Assembly (NCBI GenBank): GCA_963709505.1
Contig: CAVPXC010000005.1
Span: 1 to 64,000, forward strand
Direction of reading: 5' to 3'
DNA from: CAVPXC01 sp963709505
Lineage (GTDB): Bacteria > Chloroflexota > Anaerolineae > JAAEKA01
Length of the DNA: 64,000 bases
Shown here: one piece after another, positions 35,554 through 44,018 of the stretch
Position numbering within the stretch: position 1 is the stretch's first letter
Layout: each line of letters begins with the position of its first letter
Made by a program: the position numbers and the translations under genes
Notes under the pieces: model-generated
What the model saw: the letters and a program-made list of their open reading frames with translations, nothing else
Told to the model about the DNA's origin: nothing
Databases searched by the model: none

Positions 35554-36891
35554 TCACGCCATCTGCTCCAGCCTGCGCTCGATGGTCTGGCGGACGATCC
35601 GGGTGTCCGCCGGGAGATACACCGGCGGGTTCGCCTGCACGGCCTCGACCTCCGGCAGCGTATCTTCGTGGTAGCCGGTCTTGAACTGGGTGAACTTCAG
35701 ACCGTGGGCCGTGGAGATGACCACCACCCTGTCCTTGCTCTTGATCACGCCGCGTTCGGCGAGCTTGAACAACACGGCCAGTGCCACCCCGGTGTGGGGG
35801 CAGCAATACATACCGGTGCGATCGGCGCGCGCCGCGGCGTTGGCGAGTTCGTGCTCGCTGGCCTGCTCGACGATGCCGTCGAAATCCTGAACCGCCCGTA
35901 CTGCCTTCTCGTAGCTGACCGGATCGCCGATCTGGATCGCCGAAGCGAGCGTGCCCTGCGCCTTGACCGCGACCTTTTCTTTGAAGTCGTTGCGGTAGCT
36001 GAGATAAAACGGATTGGCCTTCTCGGCCTGGGCCGCCACCAGCCGAGGCAGCCGGCTAATGACACCCAGATCTTTGAGCAAGCGCAGCCCTTTGGCCAGC
36101 GCACTGATATTGCCCAGATTGCCGACCGGGATGATGATCCAGTCGGGCACAGCCCAGTCGAACTGCTGCACGATCTCGATTCCGACGGTCTTTTGACCTT
36201 CGATGCGCAGGCTGTTCATACTGTTGGCCAGATAGATGCCGTTATCCTCGGTGACCTCCTGCACGATGCGCATGCAGCCGTCGAAATCAGTGTCAAGGGC
36301 CAAAACCAGCGCGCCGTGGGCGATTGGCTGGATCAGCTGAGCCGCGCTGACCTTGCCGCGTGGCAGGAAGACGATGGTAGGAATGCCTGCGGCTGCGCCG
36401 TAGGCCGCCAAGGCGGCCGAGGTGTCGCCGGTACTGGCGCAGGCCACCGCTTTGACCGGCGAGTTGCCGCTGCGCATCATCTGGTTGACCACGCTAACCA
36501 GCACGGTCATCCCCAGGTCCTTGAAGGAGCCGGTGTGCGAGTTGCCGCACATTTTAACCCACAGATCCTCGACACCGATCTGTTTGCCGAGGCGGTTGGC
36601 CCAAAACAGGTTGCTGTTGCCTTCGAACATCGAGACGATGTTTGCGTCGTCGATATCCGGAACCACCCATTCCTTCTTGCCCCACACGCCGCTGCCGTAG
36701 GGCCACTGGCTGGCGGCCACGCGGCGATCCATCAGCTGGATCCAGGCGGTGGCGCTGCGGTCGGCGAGCGCCTGCACGTCATGGGTGACCTCCAGCAAGC
36801 CGCCGCAGGTGGGGCACCGATAGATCACCTCGTAGAGTGACCAGCGGCCGGTGCAGCCGCGAACGCATTGAAACCAGGCGGAATATGCCAT
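35554..36891 (-). CDS. thrC: Threonine synthase
   Basis: 445 residues. It converts O-phosphohomoserine to threonine using PLP. The N-terminal zinc-ribbon-like CVRGCTGRW and CPTCGG, the PLP lysine in GNSHTGSFKDLGMTV, ACASTGDTSAALAAYGAAAG, LPRGKVSAAQLIQ, IIIPVGNLGNISALAKGLRL and CPHTGVALAVLFKLAERG are all present. Start MAYSAWFQCVRGC is typical of the long archaeal/Chloroflexota-type enzyme. It works with hom (26405). Confidence 0.95.
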   Translation of the reverse strand: MAYSAWFQCVRGCTGRWSLYEVIYRCPTCGGLLEVTHDVQALADRSATAWIQLMDRRVAASQWPYGSGVWGKKEWVVPDIDDANIVSMFEGNSNLFWANRLGKQIGVEDLWVKMCGNSHTGSFKDLGMTVLVSVVNQMMRSGNSPVKAVACASTGDTSAALAAYGAAAGIPTIVFLPRGKVSAAQLIQPIAHGALVLALDTDFDGCMRIVQEVTEDNGIYLANSMNSLRIEGQKTVGIEIVQQFDWAVPDWIIIPVGNLGNISALAKGLRLLKDLGVISRLPRLVAAQAEKANPFYLSYRNDFKEKVAVKAQGTLASAIQIGDPVSYEKAVRAVQDFDGIVEQASEHELANAAARADRTGMYCCPHTGVALAVLFKLAERGVIKSKDRVVVISTAHGLKFTQFKTGYHEDTLPEVEAVQANPPVYLPADTRIVRQTIERRLEQMA

Positions 36892-37303
36892 CGTACCAAG
36901 CTCCCGATCGAGCGAAATAGGACACGCAAGAACGTTGGCAGTCTAGCATTGAAGGGGTTTAATGTCAAAGGGAGGTCAGTTCACGCAGGGCACTTTAAAA
37001 GCCCGTTGGAGTGTCGTCGCTTCGGCGGGCTTTTGAAATGGGTGTGTTCTAAATGGGTTCATGAAGGGTTAGAAGCTAGCGATGGTCGAGTAGGTCCTGG
37101 CGGCGTGTCACAGAAGCGCTCAGTGTTACAGAAGGCTCACATCAGACGAGTCTCGCCGCCAGGACCGTATCGAGACCGATTTGAAATGCCCTGAGCACTG
37201 CCCCCTGCCTGTTCTCGTTTGACCGTCACACGACACGATGATACACTCTACTATAACATTTCTTCGCTTCGGCCCGTGATCCCTGTCAAAAAAGGCTAGA
37301 TCG
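36892..37303. other. Gene-free intergenic stretch with hairpins
   Basis: About 410 bp between divergent thrC and a cupin gene. It holds a hairpin AAAAGCCCG (36997) with CGGGCTTTT (37026), loop about 20 bases, and the dispersed repeat copy C (37085-37177). I see no gene. Promoters for both flanking genes probably lie here. Confidence 0.6.
37085..37177 (+). repeat. Dispersed CCTGGCGGCG repeat, copy C
   Basis: Runs GTCGAGTAGGTCCTGGCGGC ... CGCCAGGACCGTATCGAGAC with the interior AGTGTTACAGAAGGCTCACA matching copy B at 31150-31243 in opposite orientation. Confidence 0.8.
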
Positions 37304-37633
37304 ATGACAGTATTCGAGTTAACCACGCTTCTCGATCAGCATCGCCACACCGGCGAGGCCTGGTCCGAGTTCCTGCGCGTCCCGGCGCTGAGCATGGGAC
37401 TCTACACGCTGCCGGCCGGCAGCGCAGACCCGCAACACCCCCACACCGAGGACGAGGTTTACTACGTCCTCGCCGGCCGCGCTCAAATCCGCGTCGGCAA
37501 GGAAGACCGGCCAGTCGAGCCTGGCTCGATCGTCTACGTCGCCGCCGCAGTCGAGCACCGCTTTCATAGCATTGCGGAAGACCTGGCCGTGCTTGTGTTT
37601 TTCGCACCTGCCGAAGGTAGTACCAACCGATAG
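37304..37633 (+). CDS. Small cupin-domain protein
   Basis: 109 residues. Cupin motif 1 DPQHPHTEDEVYYVLAGRAQ (His, His, Glu ligands) and motif 2 VEPGSIVYVAAAVEHRFHSI (His). It ends FFAPAEGST. A typical metal-binding small cupin of unknown substrate. It is 10 bp ahead of the oxidase-like gene at 37644, so the two form a probable operon. Confidence 0.85.
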   Translation: MTVFELTTLLDQHRHTGEAWSEFLRVPALSMGLYTLPAGSADPQHPHTEDEVYYVLAGRAQIRVGKEDRPVEPGSIVYVAAAVEHRFHSIAEDLAVLVFFAPAEGSTNR

Positions 37634-37643
37634 GATCATCTCT

Positions 37644-38264
37644 ATGGCTTTCGATCCCACCACCCTCCCTCTCACCCACGTCCGCCGCAGCGATCGCGCA
37701 GTCGAGGACGTGGCATGGATCCAAAACTTCTTGCAGCGCGCACCGGTCGGAGTCCTGGCGACTGCGAGCGGTGGCCAACCGTTTATCAACAGCAACCTGT
37801 TCATCTACGACCAGGCGGCCCATGCGATCTACCTGCACACGGCCCGTACGGGCCGCACACGCAGCAATATCGAGTCGGGCTCGGTCGATCCCTCCGGGAG
37901 GCTGCGCACAGACCGGCCCGAGCAAGCACTGGTATGCTTCCACGTCTTCGAGATGGGCCGGCTGCTGCCGGCCGACACGGCGCTCGAGTTTAGTGTCGAG
38001 TACGGTGGAGTGACCGTGTTCGGCCGCGGGCAAGTCGTCGACGACTCCAATGAGGCGCGACGCGCCTTGCAGCAGTTGCTCGACAAGTATTTCACCCATC
38101 TCCAGCCCGGCCGCGACTACCGCCCGATTACCGACGACGAGCTCGCCCGCACCACAGTTTACCGCATCGACATCGACGACTGGAGCGGCAAGCGCAAGGC
38201 GGTGGGGGAGGATTTTCCGGGGGCGTTTCGGTTTGGGGAGGCAGAAGTGATGAGTGATGAGTGA
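37644..38264 (+). CDS. Pyridoxamine 5'-phosphate oxidase-like flavin-binding protein
   Basis: 206 residues. ATG at 37644. FMN-binding split-barrel features: LPLTHVRRSDRAVEDVAWIQ, APVGVLATASGGQPFINSNL, AIYLHTARTGRTRSNIE and LVCFHVFEMGRLLPAD. The set resembles NimA/PNPOx-like reductases and nitroimidazole-resistance type proteins. The last residues EVMSDE are encoded by a GTGATGA microrepeat. It follows the cupin gene closely. Substrate unknown. Confidence 0.82.
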   Translation: MAFDPTTLPLTHVRRSDRAVEDVAWIQNFLQRAPVGVLATASGGQPFINSNLFIYDQAAHAIYLHTARTGRTRSNIESGSVDPSGRLRTDRPEQALVCFHVFEMGRLLPADTALEFSVEYGGVTVFGRGQVVDDSNEARRALQQLLDKYFTHLQPGRDYRPITDDELARTTVYRIDIDDWSGKRKAVGEDFPGAFRFGEAEVMSDE

Positions 38265-38360
38265 TGAGTGTTGAATGGAGGGCGACAAGCGAAGCGCAAA
38301 GTATCATTCGAACCCGTTAACTCTTCATTCATCGTTCATCACTCATCACTCATCACTCTC
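38238..38360. repeat. GTGATGA microrepeat inverted pair at two convergent gene ends
   Basis: Tandem GTGATGA copies at 38248-38270 read forward, and the complementary CATCACT copies at 38334-38360 read in reverse. They form the last codons of both convergent genes: EVMSDE here and RVMSDE in the P450. They can pair and probably act as a convergent transcript stop. Confidence 0.8.
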
Positions 38361-39733
38361 CCCTGATTCCGCCGATGCAGCGTCATCCGCATGCCAAACT
38401 TAGGCCGGAGGGTAATCAGCGGCTCGGGCGTGACGGGGTGGCCGAGAACCAGGCGGGCCTGCCAGCGCTGAGCGAGGGTAGCCAACACGAGGATGCCCTC
38501 GGTCCAGGCGAATCCCTCGCCGATGCAGACGCGCGGTCCAGCGCTGAAGGGGAAATAGGTGAACTTCGGGCGTCGAGCTTGCGCCTCTGGGGTCCAGCGG
38601 TTGGGATCATAGCGCTCGGCGTCAAACCAGTAGCGGGGGTCACGATGCATGACGTATTGGCTAAGGAAGATCGTCGAGCCGGCCGGCACGACATAGCCGC
38701 GTACCCCGTAGTCCTCGATAGCCTGGCGACCGATGGCGTAGACCGGCGGGCACAGGCGCATCGCCTCACTCAGCACCATACGGGTGTAAGGCAGGTTGGT
38801 GATATCGTCCATGGTGGGGATCCGCCCGCCCAGCACCCGATCCACCTCGGCGTGCAGTTGCCGTTCCTCGACCGAGTTCTGCGACAACAGATACCATGTC
38901 CACGTCAGTGCGTTGGCAGTGGTCTCATGGCCGGCCAGGAAGAGCGTCATTGCTTCGTCACGAACCTGCTGGTCGGACATGCCATCGGCCTCTTTCCCGT
39001 CCTCGTCGCGTGCGGCGAGCAACATCGAAAGCAGATCGCCGCGATCCTCGCCGCTTGCGCGGCGCTCCCGGATTAGTCGGTAGATGGTGGCATCCAGCCG
39101 TTGACGGGCCTCCTCAGCGCGCTGGTTGCCGGGTAGAGGAAGCTTCTCCAGCATCTCACCGCCCGGCAAGAGCGTACGGCTCAAGCCATGCAGCGCCTCC
39201 GTGAGCGCTTTACCGATCTCCTGTGCCTCGCCTTCAACGTCGGCGTCGAACAGCGTCTTGCTGACGATGGCCAGGGTCAGGCGCATCATCTCCTCCGACA
39301 TATCCACGGTCAAGCCTGCGCCCTGGGCTGACCAGCGCTCCGACGAACGGGCGGCGTACGACGCCATCACCTCGCTGTAGGCCGCCATGCGCTGTCGATG
39401 AAATGCCGGCTGCACCAGGCGACGTTGACGCAGGTGAATGTCGCCTTCGCTCGTCAACAGACCCTCGCCAAGCAGCCGCCACGCGACCTGCAGCGCTCGG
39501 CTCTTAATAAAGAGACGATCGTTCGTCACCAGCACGTCCTGGATCAGATCGGGATGATTCAAGAGATAGAAGTGTCGGCCCTGCAGCTCCAGGTGCGACA
39601 CGTCGCCGTAGGACGCCAGATCCAGCAGGAAGCCCAGCCGATCGCTGCGAAAACGCGCGATTAGCTCCAACGGAAAGCGTGACCTGGGGCCGGGAGGATA
39701 GCGTCTGGCGGAAGACCGTTTAGCATTCATCAT
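38339..39733 (-). CDS. Cytochrome P450
   Basis: 464 residues. Heme Cys403 in FSAGPRVCIGEGFA, I-helix AGHETTANALTWTWYLL, the ExxR in LSEAMRLCPP and PKFTYFPF before the heme loop. It opens YPPGPRSRFPLELIARFRSD with no membrane anchor, so it is soluble. Bacterial CYP102/CYP110-like P450s of this length hydroxylate fatty acids or terpenes, but the substrate cannot be told. It needs a separate reductase and ferredoxin; none is next to it. The tail RVMSDE comes from a repeat. Confidence 0.95.
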   Translation of the reverse strand: MMNAKRSSARRYPPGPRSRFPLELIARFRSDRLGFLLDLASYGDVSHLELQGRHFYLLNHPDLIQDVLVTNDRLFIKSRALQVAWRLLGEGLLTSEGDIHLRQRRLVQPAFHRQRMAAYSEVMASYAARSSERWSAQGAGLTVDMSEEMMRLTLAIVSKTLFDADVEGEAQEIGKALTEALHGLSRTLLPGGEMLEKLPLPGNQRAEEARQRLDATIYRLIRERRASGEDRGDLLSMLLAARDEDGKEADGMSDQQVRDEAMTLFLAGHETTANALTWTWYLLSQNSVEERQLHAEVDRVLGGRIPTMDDITNLPYTRMVLSEAMRLCPPVYAIGRQAIEDYGVRGYVVPAGSTIFLSQYVMHRDPRYWFDAERYDPNRWTPEAQARRPKFTYFPFSAGPRVCIGEGFAWTEGILVLATLAQRWQARLVLGHPVTPEPLITLRPKFGMRMTLHRRNQGRVMSDE

Positions 39734-39757
39734 TCAGCATTCAGCATTCAGCATTCA
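39729..39757. repeat. CATTCAG tandem array
   Basis: Four copies of the 7-mer CATTCAG between the P450 start and the next gene's stop, one of several short arrays in intergenic gaps. Confidence 0.8.
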
Positions 39758-40174
39758 GCCGGCCATTGCCCGCGCCATGCCGGCCACCGCATGGACCGCT
39801 TCGTCGCCGTCGGCGCCGCCGTCCTGGCTCAGTTGATCGACCAGCGCGCGGAAGTGCACGCCGTCGAGGGATTCTACGATCGTCGCCAGCTCGTCGAAAC
39901 TGTCGGGCAGCGGCGGCTTGCGCGGTGCTGAGCGCACGAAACTCATCGCCAGGTCGCCCAAAGCGTCGGTGTACAGATCCGAGCCGAGTTGGAAGAGCAA
40001 CACACCGCCGGCAAGGCGATGCGCCAGGAAAGTCGTCGGCTCGTTGTTGGCGGCCTCCTGGTGATTGGCCAGGTTGAGATGATGCGCAGCGCAGCGCAGC
40101 GGATCGCCTTCGGCATAGGCGTTGCGCAAGGCGATCTCTTGGGTACGGATGGGGGAGGATTGATTGCCGGACAT
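39755..40174 (-). CDS. Hypothetical protein
   Basis: 139 residues. ATG at 40174 (MSGNQSSPIRTQEIALRNAY) with GGAGG-like bases before it; upstream ATG at 40180 is possible. Helix-rich: CAAHHLNLANHQEAANNEPT, AHRLAGGVLLFQLGSDLYTD, FDELATIVESLDGVHFRALV. The heptad and TPR-like look suggests an all-helical fold. I do not recognise the family. It lies 6 bp after the remnant at 40181-40311. Confidence 0.55.
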   Translation of the reverse strand: MSGNQSSPIRTQEIALRNAYAEGDPLRCAAHHLNLANHQEAANNEPTTFLAHRLAGGVLLFQLGSDLYTDALGDLAMSFVRSAPRKPPLPDSFDELATIVESLDGVHFRALVDQLSQDGGADGDEAVHAVAGMARAMAG

Positions 40175-40180
40175 GGTCAC

Positions 40181-40311
40181 CTACTTGTCCAACCTGATCA
40201 GCATGTCGGCCAGGTGCTCGTCGTAGTGCTCGAAGGTGTTAGCGCCAATGCGCTTTCTCACCGGTTGCGACCGGCGTGGATCTGATCGAATAGCGCGTCC
40301 TTGTTCATCAT
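40181..40311 (-). pseudogene. ClbS/DfsB (DinB-like) remnant with internal deletion
   Basis: ATG at 40311 with CAGGAGAG upstream gives MMNKDALFDQIHAGRNR, which is the start of a ClbS/DfsB family four-helix protein. After a short break the last part IGANTFEHYDEHLADMLIRL follows; family members end with (V/A)NTYEHYxEHxxDI. About 120 middle residues are missing, so it is a deletion relic or an assembly collapse. Confidence 0.55.
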
Positions 40312-40433
40312 ACTCTCCTGGTAAGCCATGCCGCCCACCTGCTGTTGGGGGTGCACGTGTCAAACGGATTGGAATCGATGGTTGTATCATACCGCGAGAT
40401 ACCCTGCTCCGTCAAAAGCTGACCTTCGCATAA

Positions 40434-40509
40434 GTGTATTTCAAGTTGGGGGCAGACCCTTCGGGTTTGCGGAAAACCCGAAGGGTCTGCCCCCAACTTG
40501 AAATACACC
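40434..40509. repeat. Long perfect palindrome
   Basis: GTATTTCAAGTTGGGGGCAG continues ACCCTTCGGGTTTGCGG and is mirrored by AACCCGAAGGGTCTGCCCCC and AACTTGAAATACA. Arms of about 33 bp, loop of about 8. Part of its stem (ACCCTTCGGGTTT) recurs in the repeats at 33855 and 58489. The 720-bp gap 40312-41035 contains it and the hairpin RNA below. Confidence 0.8.
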
Positions 40510-40644
40510 CCCTTCGCATGAGACCTATCCCTATGCCATAGAGTCGCGGTAGAGTTTGCGTAGAGTAACCGTGTAGGTCACAGTACCTGGTCCTATTGTA
40601 TTCTCGTGTTGCATTGAAGTAGAACCATGAACTCTACTACTTCG

Positions 40645-40758
40645 CTCCAGCGTAACGGCCGGACGGGGGGAGCCGGTCGGCCCAAAGCGCTGGAGGTATC
40701 ATACCGAGGGTGGTTGGACGCACGTAGGGGGTGCGCCTGACCACCCTCTTACTTTTTA
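40645..40758 (+). ncRNA. Candidate structured RNA, copy 1, with terminator
   Basis: P1 CTCCAGCG (40645-40652) pairs with CGCTGGAG (40688-40695). Inside, GGCC(G)GAC pairs with GTCGGCC, closing the loop GGGGGGAGCC. It is followed by a perfect 18-bp terminator stem (40706-40748) and TTACTTTTT. A second copy with compensating base changes is at 44698-44806. The RNA precedes the small secreted-peptide gene; the terminator would stop most transcripts, so it may be a sensor of some signal or an independent small RNA. I could not match it to a known class. The part from 40760 to 41020 shows no convincing gene. Confidence 0.45.
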
Positions 40759-41035
40759 TGCGGCCAGTGGGTCGCCGTGTTTACGCAAACCACCAGCTCG
40801 GATTCCCGCGACGGCGGGAACGACGGATAAGGACTCGCACGCGCTTCGCCATAGTCATGCACGCCCCTTCGGGAGCGAGTATCCATAGTCAGGGGGCGGG
40901 AGAGGTGCGTGATGGCCCGGTGAAAGGAGGATGATCGACCACTGAGAGCCTAAACGGGGTAGGGTGGTGGCAGGTCGTTATGGCCTGCTCGTCGGGTTCC
41001 CCGATGTGCCAACACCCATCGAGGAGGGTGCTCCC

Positions 41036-41182
41036 ATGTCAACTAGACGTGTAAGAATGCTGCTGGTGTCCCTATGCGCCGCATGGCTGATTGCCCTGCC
41101 CGTTAGCTTGGCCGCTACGCCATTGGCCCACGCCGCGCCCATCGTGCCGCTTTCACAGTGTGATGATGTTACGTGCCACTGA
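41036..41182 (+). CDS. Tiny secreted-peptide precursor
   Basis: 48 residues. ATG at 41036 with GAGGAGGG 5 bases upstream, a very good ribosome site. A basic start MSTRRVRM, hydrophobic LLVSLCAAWLIALPVSLAAT and an AHA cleavage site give a Sec signal of about 33 residues. The mature product would be only APIVPLSQCDDVTCH, with two cysteines (CDDVTC) able to form a disulfide. A precursor with a signal peptide this long relative to its mature part suggests an exported peptide signal or toxin. It is not a known family as far as I can tell. It lies next to the TPR and NB-ARC genes. Confidence 0.55.
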   Translation: MSTRRVRMLLVSLCAAWLIALPVSLAATPLAHAAPIVPLSQCDDVTCH

Positions 41183-41208
41183 GTACTGTGTAGAATCAAT
41201 CCTGGCGT

Positions 41209-41286
41209 AGTGTCACCCTGAGGCTCGGCGAAGGGTCCCTCGGTTGTGCAAGCCGAGGACCCTTCGCCGAGCCTCAGGGTGACACT
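41209..41286. repeat. Palindromic repeat (CACCCTGAGG family)
   Basis: AGTGTCACCCTGAGGCTCGG with CCGAGCCTCAGGGTGACACT around CGGTTGTGCAAGCCG. A relative of the element at 33428. It lies between two convergent genes and may end both transcripts. Confidence 0.85.
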
Positions 41287-41334
41287 ATGCAGAAACTTGG
41301 TTTACAGGGTACTGAGTTCATCGTCACGCCGCCG

Positions 41335-42531
41335 TTAACCCTCCCCTTCTTGCATCTCTCTGAGATGCTCCTCGACTTCCTGTCTGAGCGAAGCGGCGCC
41401 CGGTTGGCCGGCCAGCGTCTCTAACATCTCGAGGGCTTCACGGAAGGTCGCCTCAGCCGCGGCGCGTTGACCCTTGGCGCGCAGCACGACCCCCAGGCCG
41501 TCTAGTGAGTTCGCAATCCCGCGTCTGTTTCCACGCTGGCGTTGATACTCGATGCTGGTCTGGAACATCATCTGTGCGAGCTCAAACTCCCCGAGATCGG
41601 TATACGCCAGCCCCATGTTCTGAGTGATCGAGGCCATGCGCAGCTGATCATTGGCTTGACGAAACACCAGTTCAGCTCGGCGATACTGCTCCAGAGCGCG
41701 TGCTGGCTGCTTGGTTGTCCAGAAGACATTGCCCAGGTTCACACGTGTGGCGGCCACGTTAATGTCGTCACCACCTTGCTCCATCAGCTCGATGGCTCGT
41801 TCGTAGCAGGCCACGGCCTCGCCGGCCCGGCCTGCGCCGCGCAGGGCGGTGCCAAGGTTCGTCAGGTTGCGAGCGATCATCGTCGTGTCGCCTAAACGCT
41901 CCCAGCCAGCCAATGATTTGTTGATGCCCGCCATGGCGCGCGTCCAGTCCTCGGCGTCAAGCGCAAGCGTGGCGGCTACGAAGTCGCCATAGGCCTCTTC
42001 GGCATCTCCCGGCTCGACCAAAGCCGCAGCGGTCTCGACCAGTGCGGTTGCTTCCGGATAGCGCCGCTGCATGCGAGCCACGTAGGCTGCCCGATTGAGG
42101 GCACGCGCGCGGTTGCGCCGGTCTTCCAGTCTGTCAAAATCAGCCGCACTGGCGATCAGTTCGCCATACGCCTCGTCGAGCTTGCCCATCACCATGTGCA
42201 CCATTGCCAGTTGCAGGCGCAACTCGGCGAGACCTACGTCGTCCCCAGTCGATTCACTGACCTCGATACCGCGTAGAAGGTATGGGACCACCTCCTCCCG
42301 CCAACCGGCTTGATCCAATTTGGGTGCAAGTGCGACCAGCAAATCACGCGCCTCCGGCCAGGCGTCCGTCGCGTCCAGGGCAAAAGTCAGCGTCTGCAAC
42401 GCCTGCTCGCGCTGCTCCGCCGGCAGCCCAGCCTCCGCCGCCCGCGCATCCGCCAGCGCCCGCCTCACACTCCGGCGCACATACTCCCGAAAAACCACAC
42501 CATAGCCATCGTCGCCGCTCTCCTGGCGCAT
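41335..42531 (-). CDS. TPR-repeat protein
   Basis: 398 residues, all helical. From about residue 90 it has successive TPR-like pairs: LAELRLQLAMVHMVMGKLDE, ARALNRAAYVARMQRRYPEA, IARNLTNLGTALRGAGRAGE, AATRVNLGNVFWTTKQPARA, ASITQNMGLAYTDLGEFELA and IANSLDGLGVVLRAKGQRAA. No signal or enzyme domain. The start is MRQESGDDGYGVVFREYVRR. It is 68 bp behind the NB-ARC gene on the same strand, separated by a GTGAGATA array, and probably co-transcribed: a partner or sensor for the ATPase. Confidence 0.8.
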   Translation of the reverse strand: MRQESGDDGYGVVFREYVRRSVRRALADARAAEAGLPAEQREQALQTLTFALDATDAWPEARDLLVALAPKLDQAGWREEVVPYLLRGIEVSESTGDDVGLAELRLQLAMVHMVMGKLDEAYGELIASAADFDRLEDRRNRARALNRAAYVARMQRRYPEATALVETAAALVEPGDAEEAYGDFVAATLALDAEDWTRAMAGINKSLAGWERLGDTTMIARNLTNLGTALRGAGRAGEAVACYERAIELMEQGGDDINVAATRVNLGNVFWTTKQPARALEQYRRAELVFRQANDQLRMASITQNMGLAYTDLGEFELAQMMFQTSIEYQRQRGNRRGIANSLDGLGVVLRAKGQRAAAEATFREALEMLETLAGQPGAASLRQEVEEHLREMQEGEG

Positions 42532-42568
42532 ATTACCACTCCATCACTCGGACCACTCCGACCATTCC

Positions 42569-42598
42569 GACACTATCTCACTATCTCATTATCTCACT
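42569..42598. repeat. 8-bp TATCTCAC tandem array
   Basis: Three to four copies of TATCTCAC/T between the NB-ARC stop and the TPR start, complementary to the array at 24963. Confidence 0.8.
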
Positions 42599-42599
42599 C

Positions 42600-44018
42600 C
42601 TATCTATTCCACCGCACCACCTGCTCCATCAAAAAACTCCGAGTCAGCGCGTGAATGGCATACCGCCGTTCATTCAGATCGCCGCAGCTGTCAACGAGGT
42701 TCAAATCGACCAACCGGGTCAGCGCGGCGCGCAGGTCGCCGGCGTCCAGTTCGCTGATCTCGGCGAGGTAATCCAGATCGGCGCCGCGCCCAGTAGCCAG
42801 CGGCATCGCCAGCAGCGCGCGGCGAGACAGCTCGTCCAGGCTGTCCCATGCGCGACGATAGAGGTACGAGTACAGATTCTCTACCGTCGGCCCGCGTGCG
42901 GAGGTCAGGCCCTCCAGAACTACGCGCAGAGAATGGACATGGGTCTGACCCACTACCAGACGCAGCGCCAATGGATTGCCGCCGACCGTGGCCACGATCG
43001 GTTGAAGTTCGGCGTCGCTGGCTGTGGCCAGGTCGGGCAGATTGCGCCGCTCGGCCTCCTGCCTCACGAGGCGCAGGGCGTCCGGCTCGGCGAGTTCCGG
43101 TAGACGATAGTGGTAGAGATCGGGCTCCGCGTACAGACTGCGGCGTGAAGTGAGCAGAAAGCGGGTCGGATTAGCGAGTTGGCGCAGCGCGGGCAGTAGA
43201 CCCGCCACGTCCGCCACGGTCTCCAGGTTGTCGACGACAATCACGGCCGGGCGTTTGGCCAGATGGTTACGCAGGGCTGCCAGCGCTTTGTCGCTGGAAC
43301 CAAAAGGCGGCGCGCCGGGCAGCACTTGCCGGGCCAAGGCGTCGAGCAGCGCTTCGGGTGTCAGCGCGGGCCGTTCCGTGGACCAGAGCGCGCCGGCGAG
43401 GTCGATCCGCTGCTGCCGCGCGCTGACCCAGCCGATCTCTCCGGCAGGGCGCTCGTGGGCCATGCGGCGCAGCACCGCGTCTGCCAGCGTCGTCTTGCCG
43501 ATGCCGCCAGTCCCTTCGATCAGAACAAGTAACGGACCATTAGGACGCCAGAGTTCATCCACCAGGCGGCCGATGTGCAGGTCAACACCTACCAGGCCGG
43601 CAGCGGATGGCGGCTCTAGGCGCGTCTCGAGTTGGGTGAAGCGCACCTCATGAGCGTCTTTTTCCATGCGGGCTAGCGTGTCTGCCAAGTGATCCAGCGC
43701 CTGAGCTTGCAGGCGGTACACCGTCGGCTCGGAGATGTTGAAACGATTCGCGACCGCGTAGACCAGCTCGCCGTTCAAGAAGCGCAGGCGCAGCACCTCA
43801 GCCTCGCGATCGTAGGTTTCGGCCATCGATTCAATCGCGCGTAGGAGCACTTGGTTTGTAGCATGGCGCGAAGATAGGCTGCCTTCGGCTAGAGCTATCT
43901 GAACCAAAAACAGGTAGTCGAGCGGGCTGTCTTGCGACGCATCGGCGCGCCATGCCTTCATCGCCTGGGCGACGTCCTCGCGAAAGGTGGGCGGCACGGC
44001 TAGAGGCTGATCGGTCAA
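42600..44018 (-). CDS. NB-ARC STAND ATPase with N-terminal HTH
   Basis: 472 residues. Residues 72-112 (EAEVLRLRFLNGELVYAVAN, RFNISEPTVYRLQAQALDHL) form a sigma-70 region-4-like helix-turn-helix. An NB-ARC module follows: P-loop GTGGIGKTTLA (169-179), Walker B AVIVVDNLE, RFLLTSRRSLYAE with the sensor Arg, GGNPLALRLVVG (GLPL motif equivalent) and a winged-helix region LLAMPLATGRGADLDYLAEI. It ends without a repeat domain of its own; the TPR protein encoded next could serve as the sensor arm. STAND ATPases oligomerise on signal detection. It probably acts as a signal-gated regulator or defence switch. Confidence 0.85.
   Translation of the reverse strand: MTDQPLAVPPTFREDVAQAMKAWRADASQDSPLDYLFLVQIALAEGSLSSRHATNQVLLRAIESMAETYDREAEVLRLRFLNGELVYAVANRFNISEPTVYRLQAQALDHLADTLARMEKDAHEVRFTQLETRLEPPSAAGLVGVDLHIGRLVDELWRPNGPLLVLIEGTGGIGKTTLADAVLRRMAHERPAGEIGWVSARQQRIDLAGALWSTERPALTPEALLDALARQVLPGAPPFGSSDKALAALRNHLAKRPAVIVVDNLETVADVAGLLPALRQLANPTRFLLTSRRSLYAEPDLYHYRLPELAEPDALRLVRQEAERRNLPDLATASDAELQPIVATVGGNPLALRLVVGQTHVHSLRVVLEGLTSARGPTVENLYSYLYRRAWDSLDELSRRALLAMPLATGRGADLDYLAEISELDAGDLRAALTRLVDLNLVDSCGDLNERRYAIHALTRSFLMEQVVRWNR

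Noticed and set aside
40645..40758. Candidate RNA as a c-di-AMP (ydaO) riboswitch because of GGGGGARCC
   Set aside because: The remaining ydaO blocks (GGGGTGAA, GAACCCG, CAGCTAACC) are missing.
40890..41015. Possible c-di-GMP-I (GEMM) riboswitch before the tiny peptide gene
   Set aside because: The 3' half has GCCTAAAC and GGGTTCCCCGATG as in GEMM, but the conserved 5' half (GGGCAAACC, GACGCAAAGCC) is absent.
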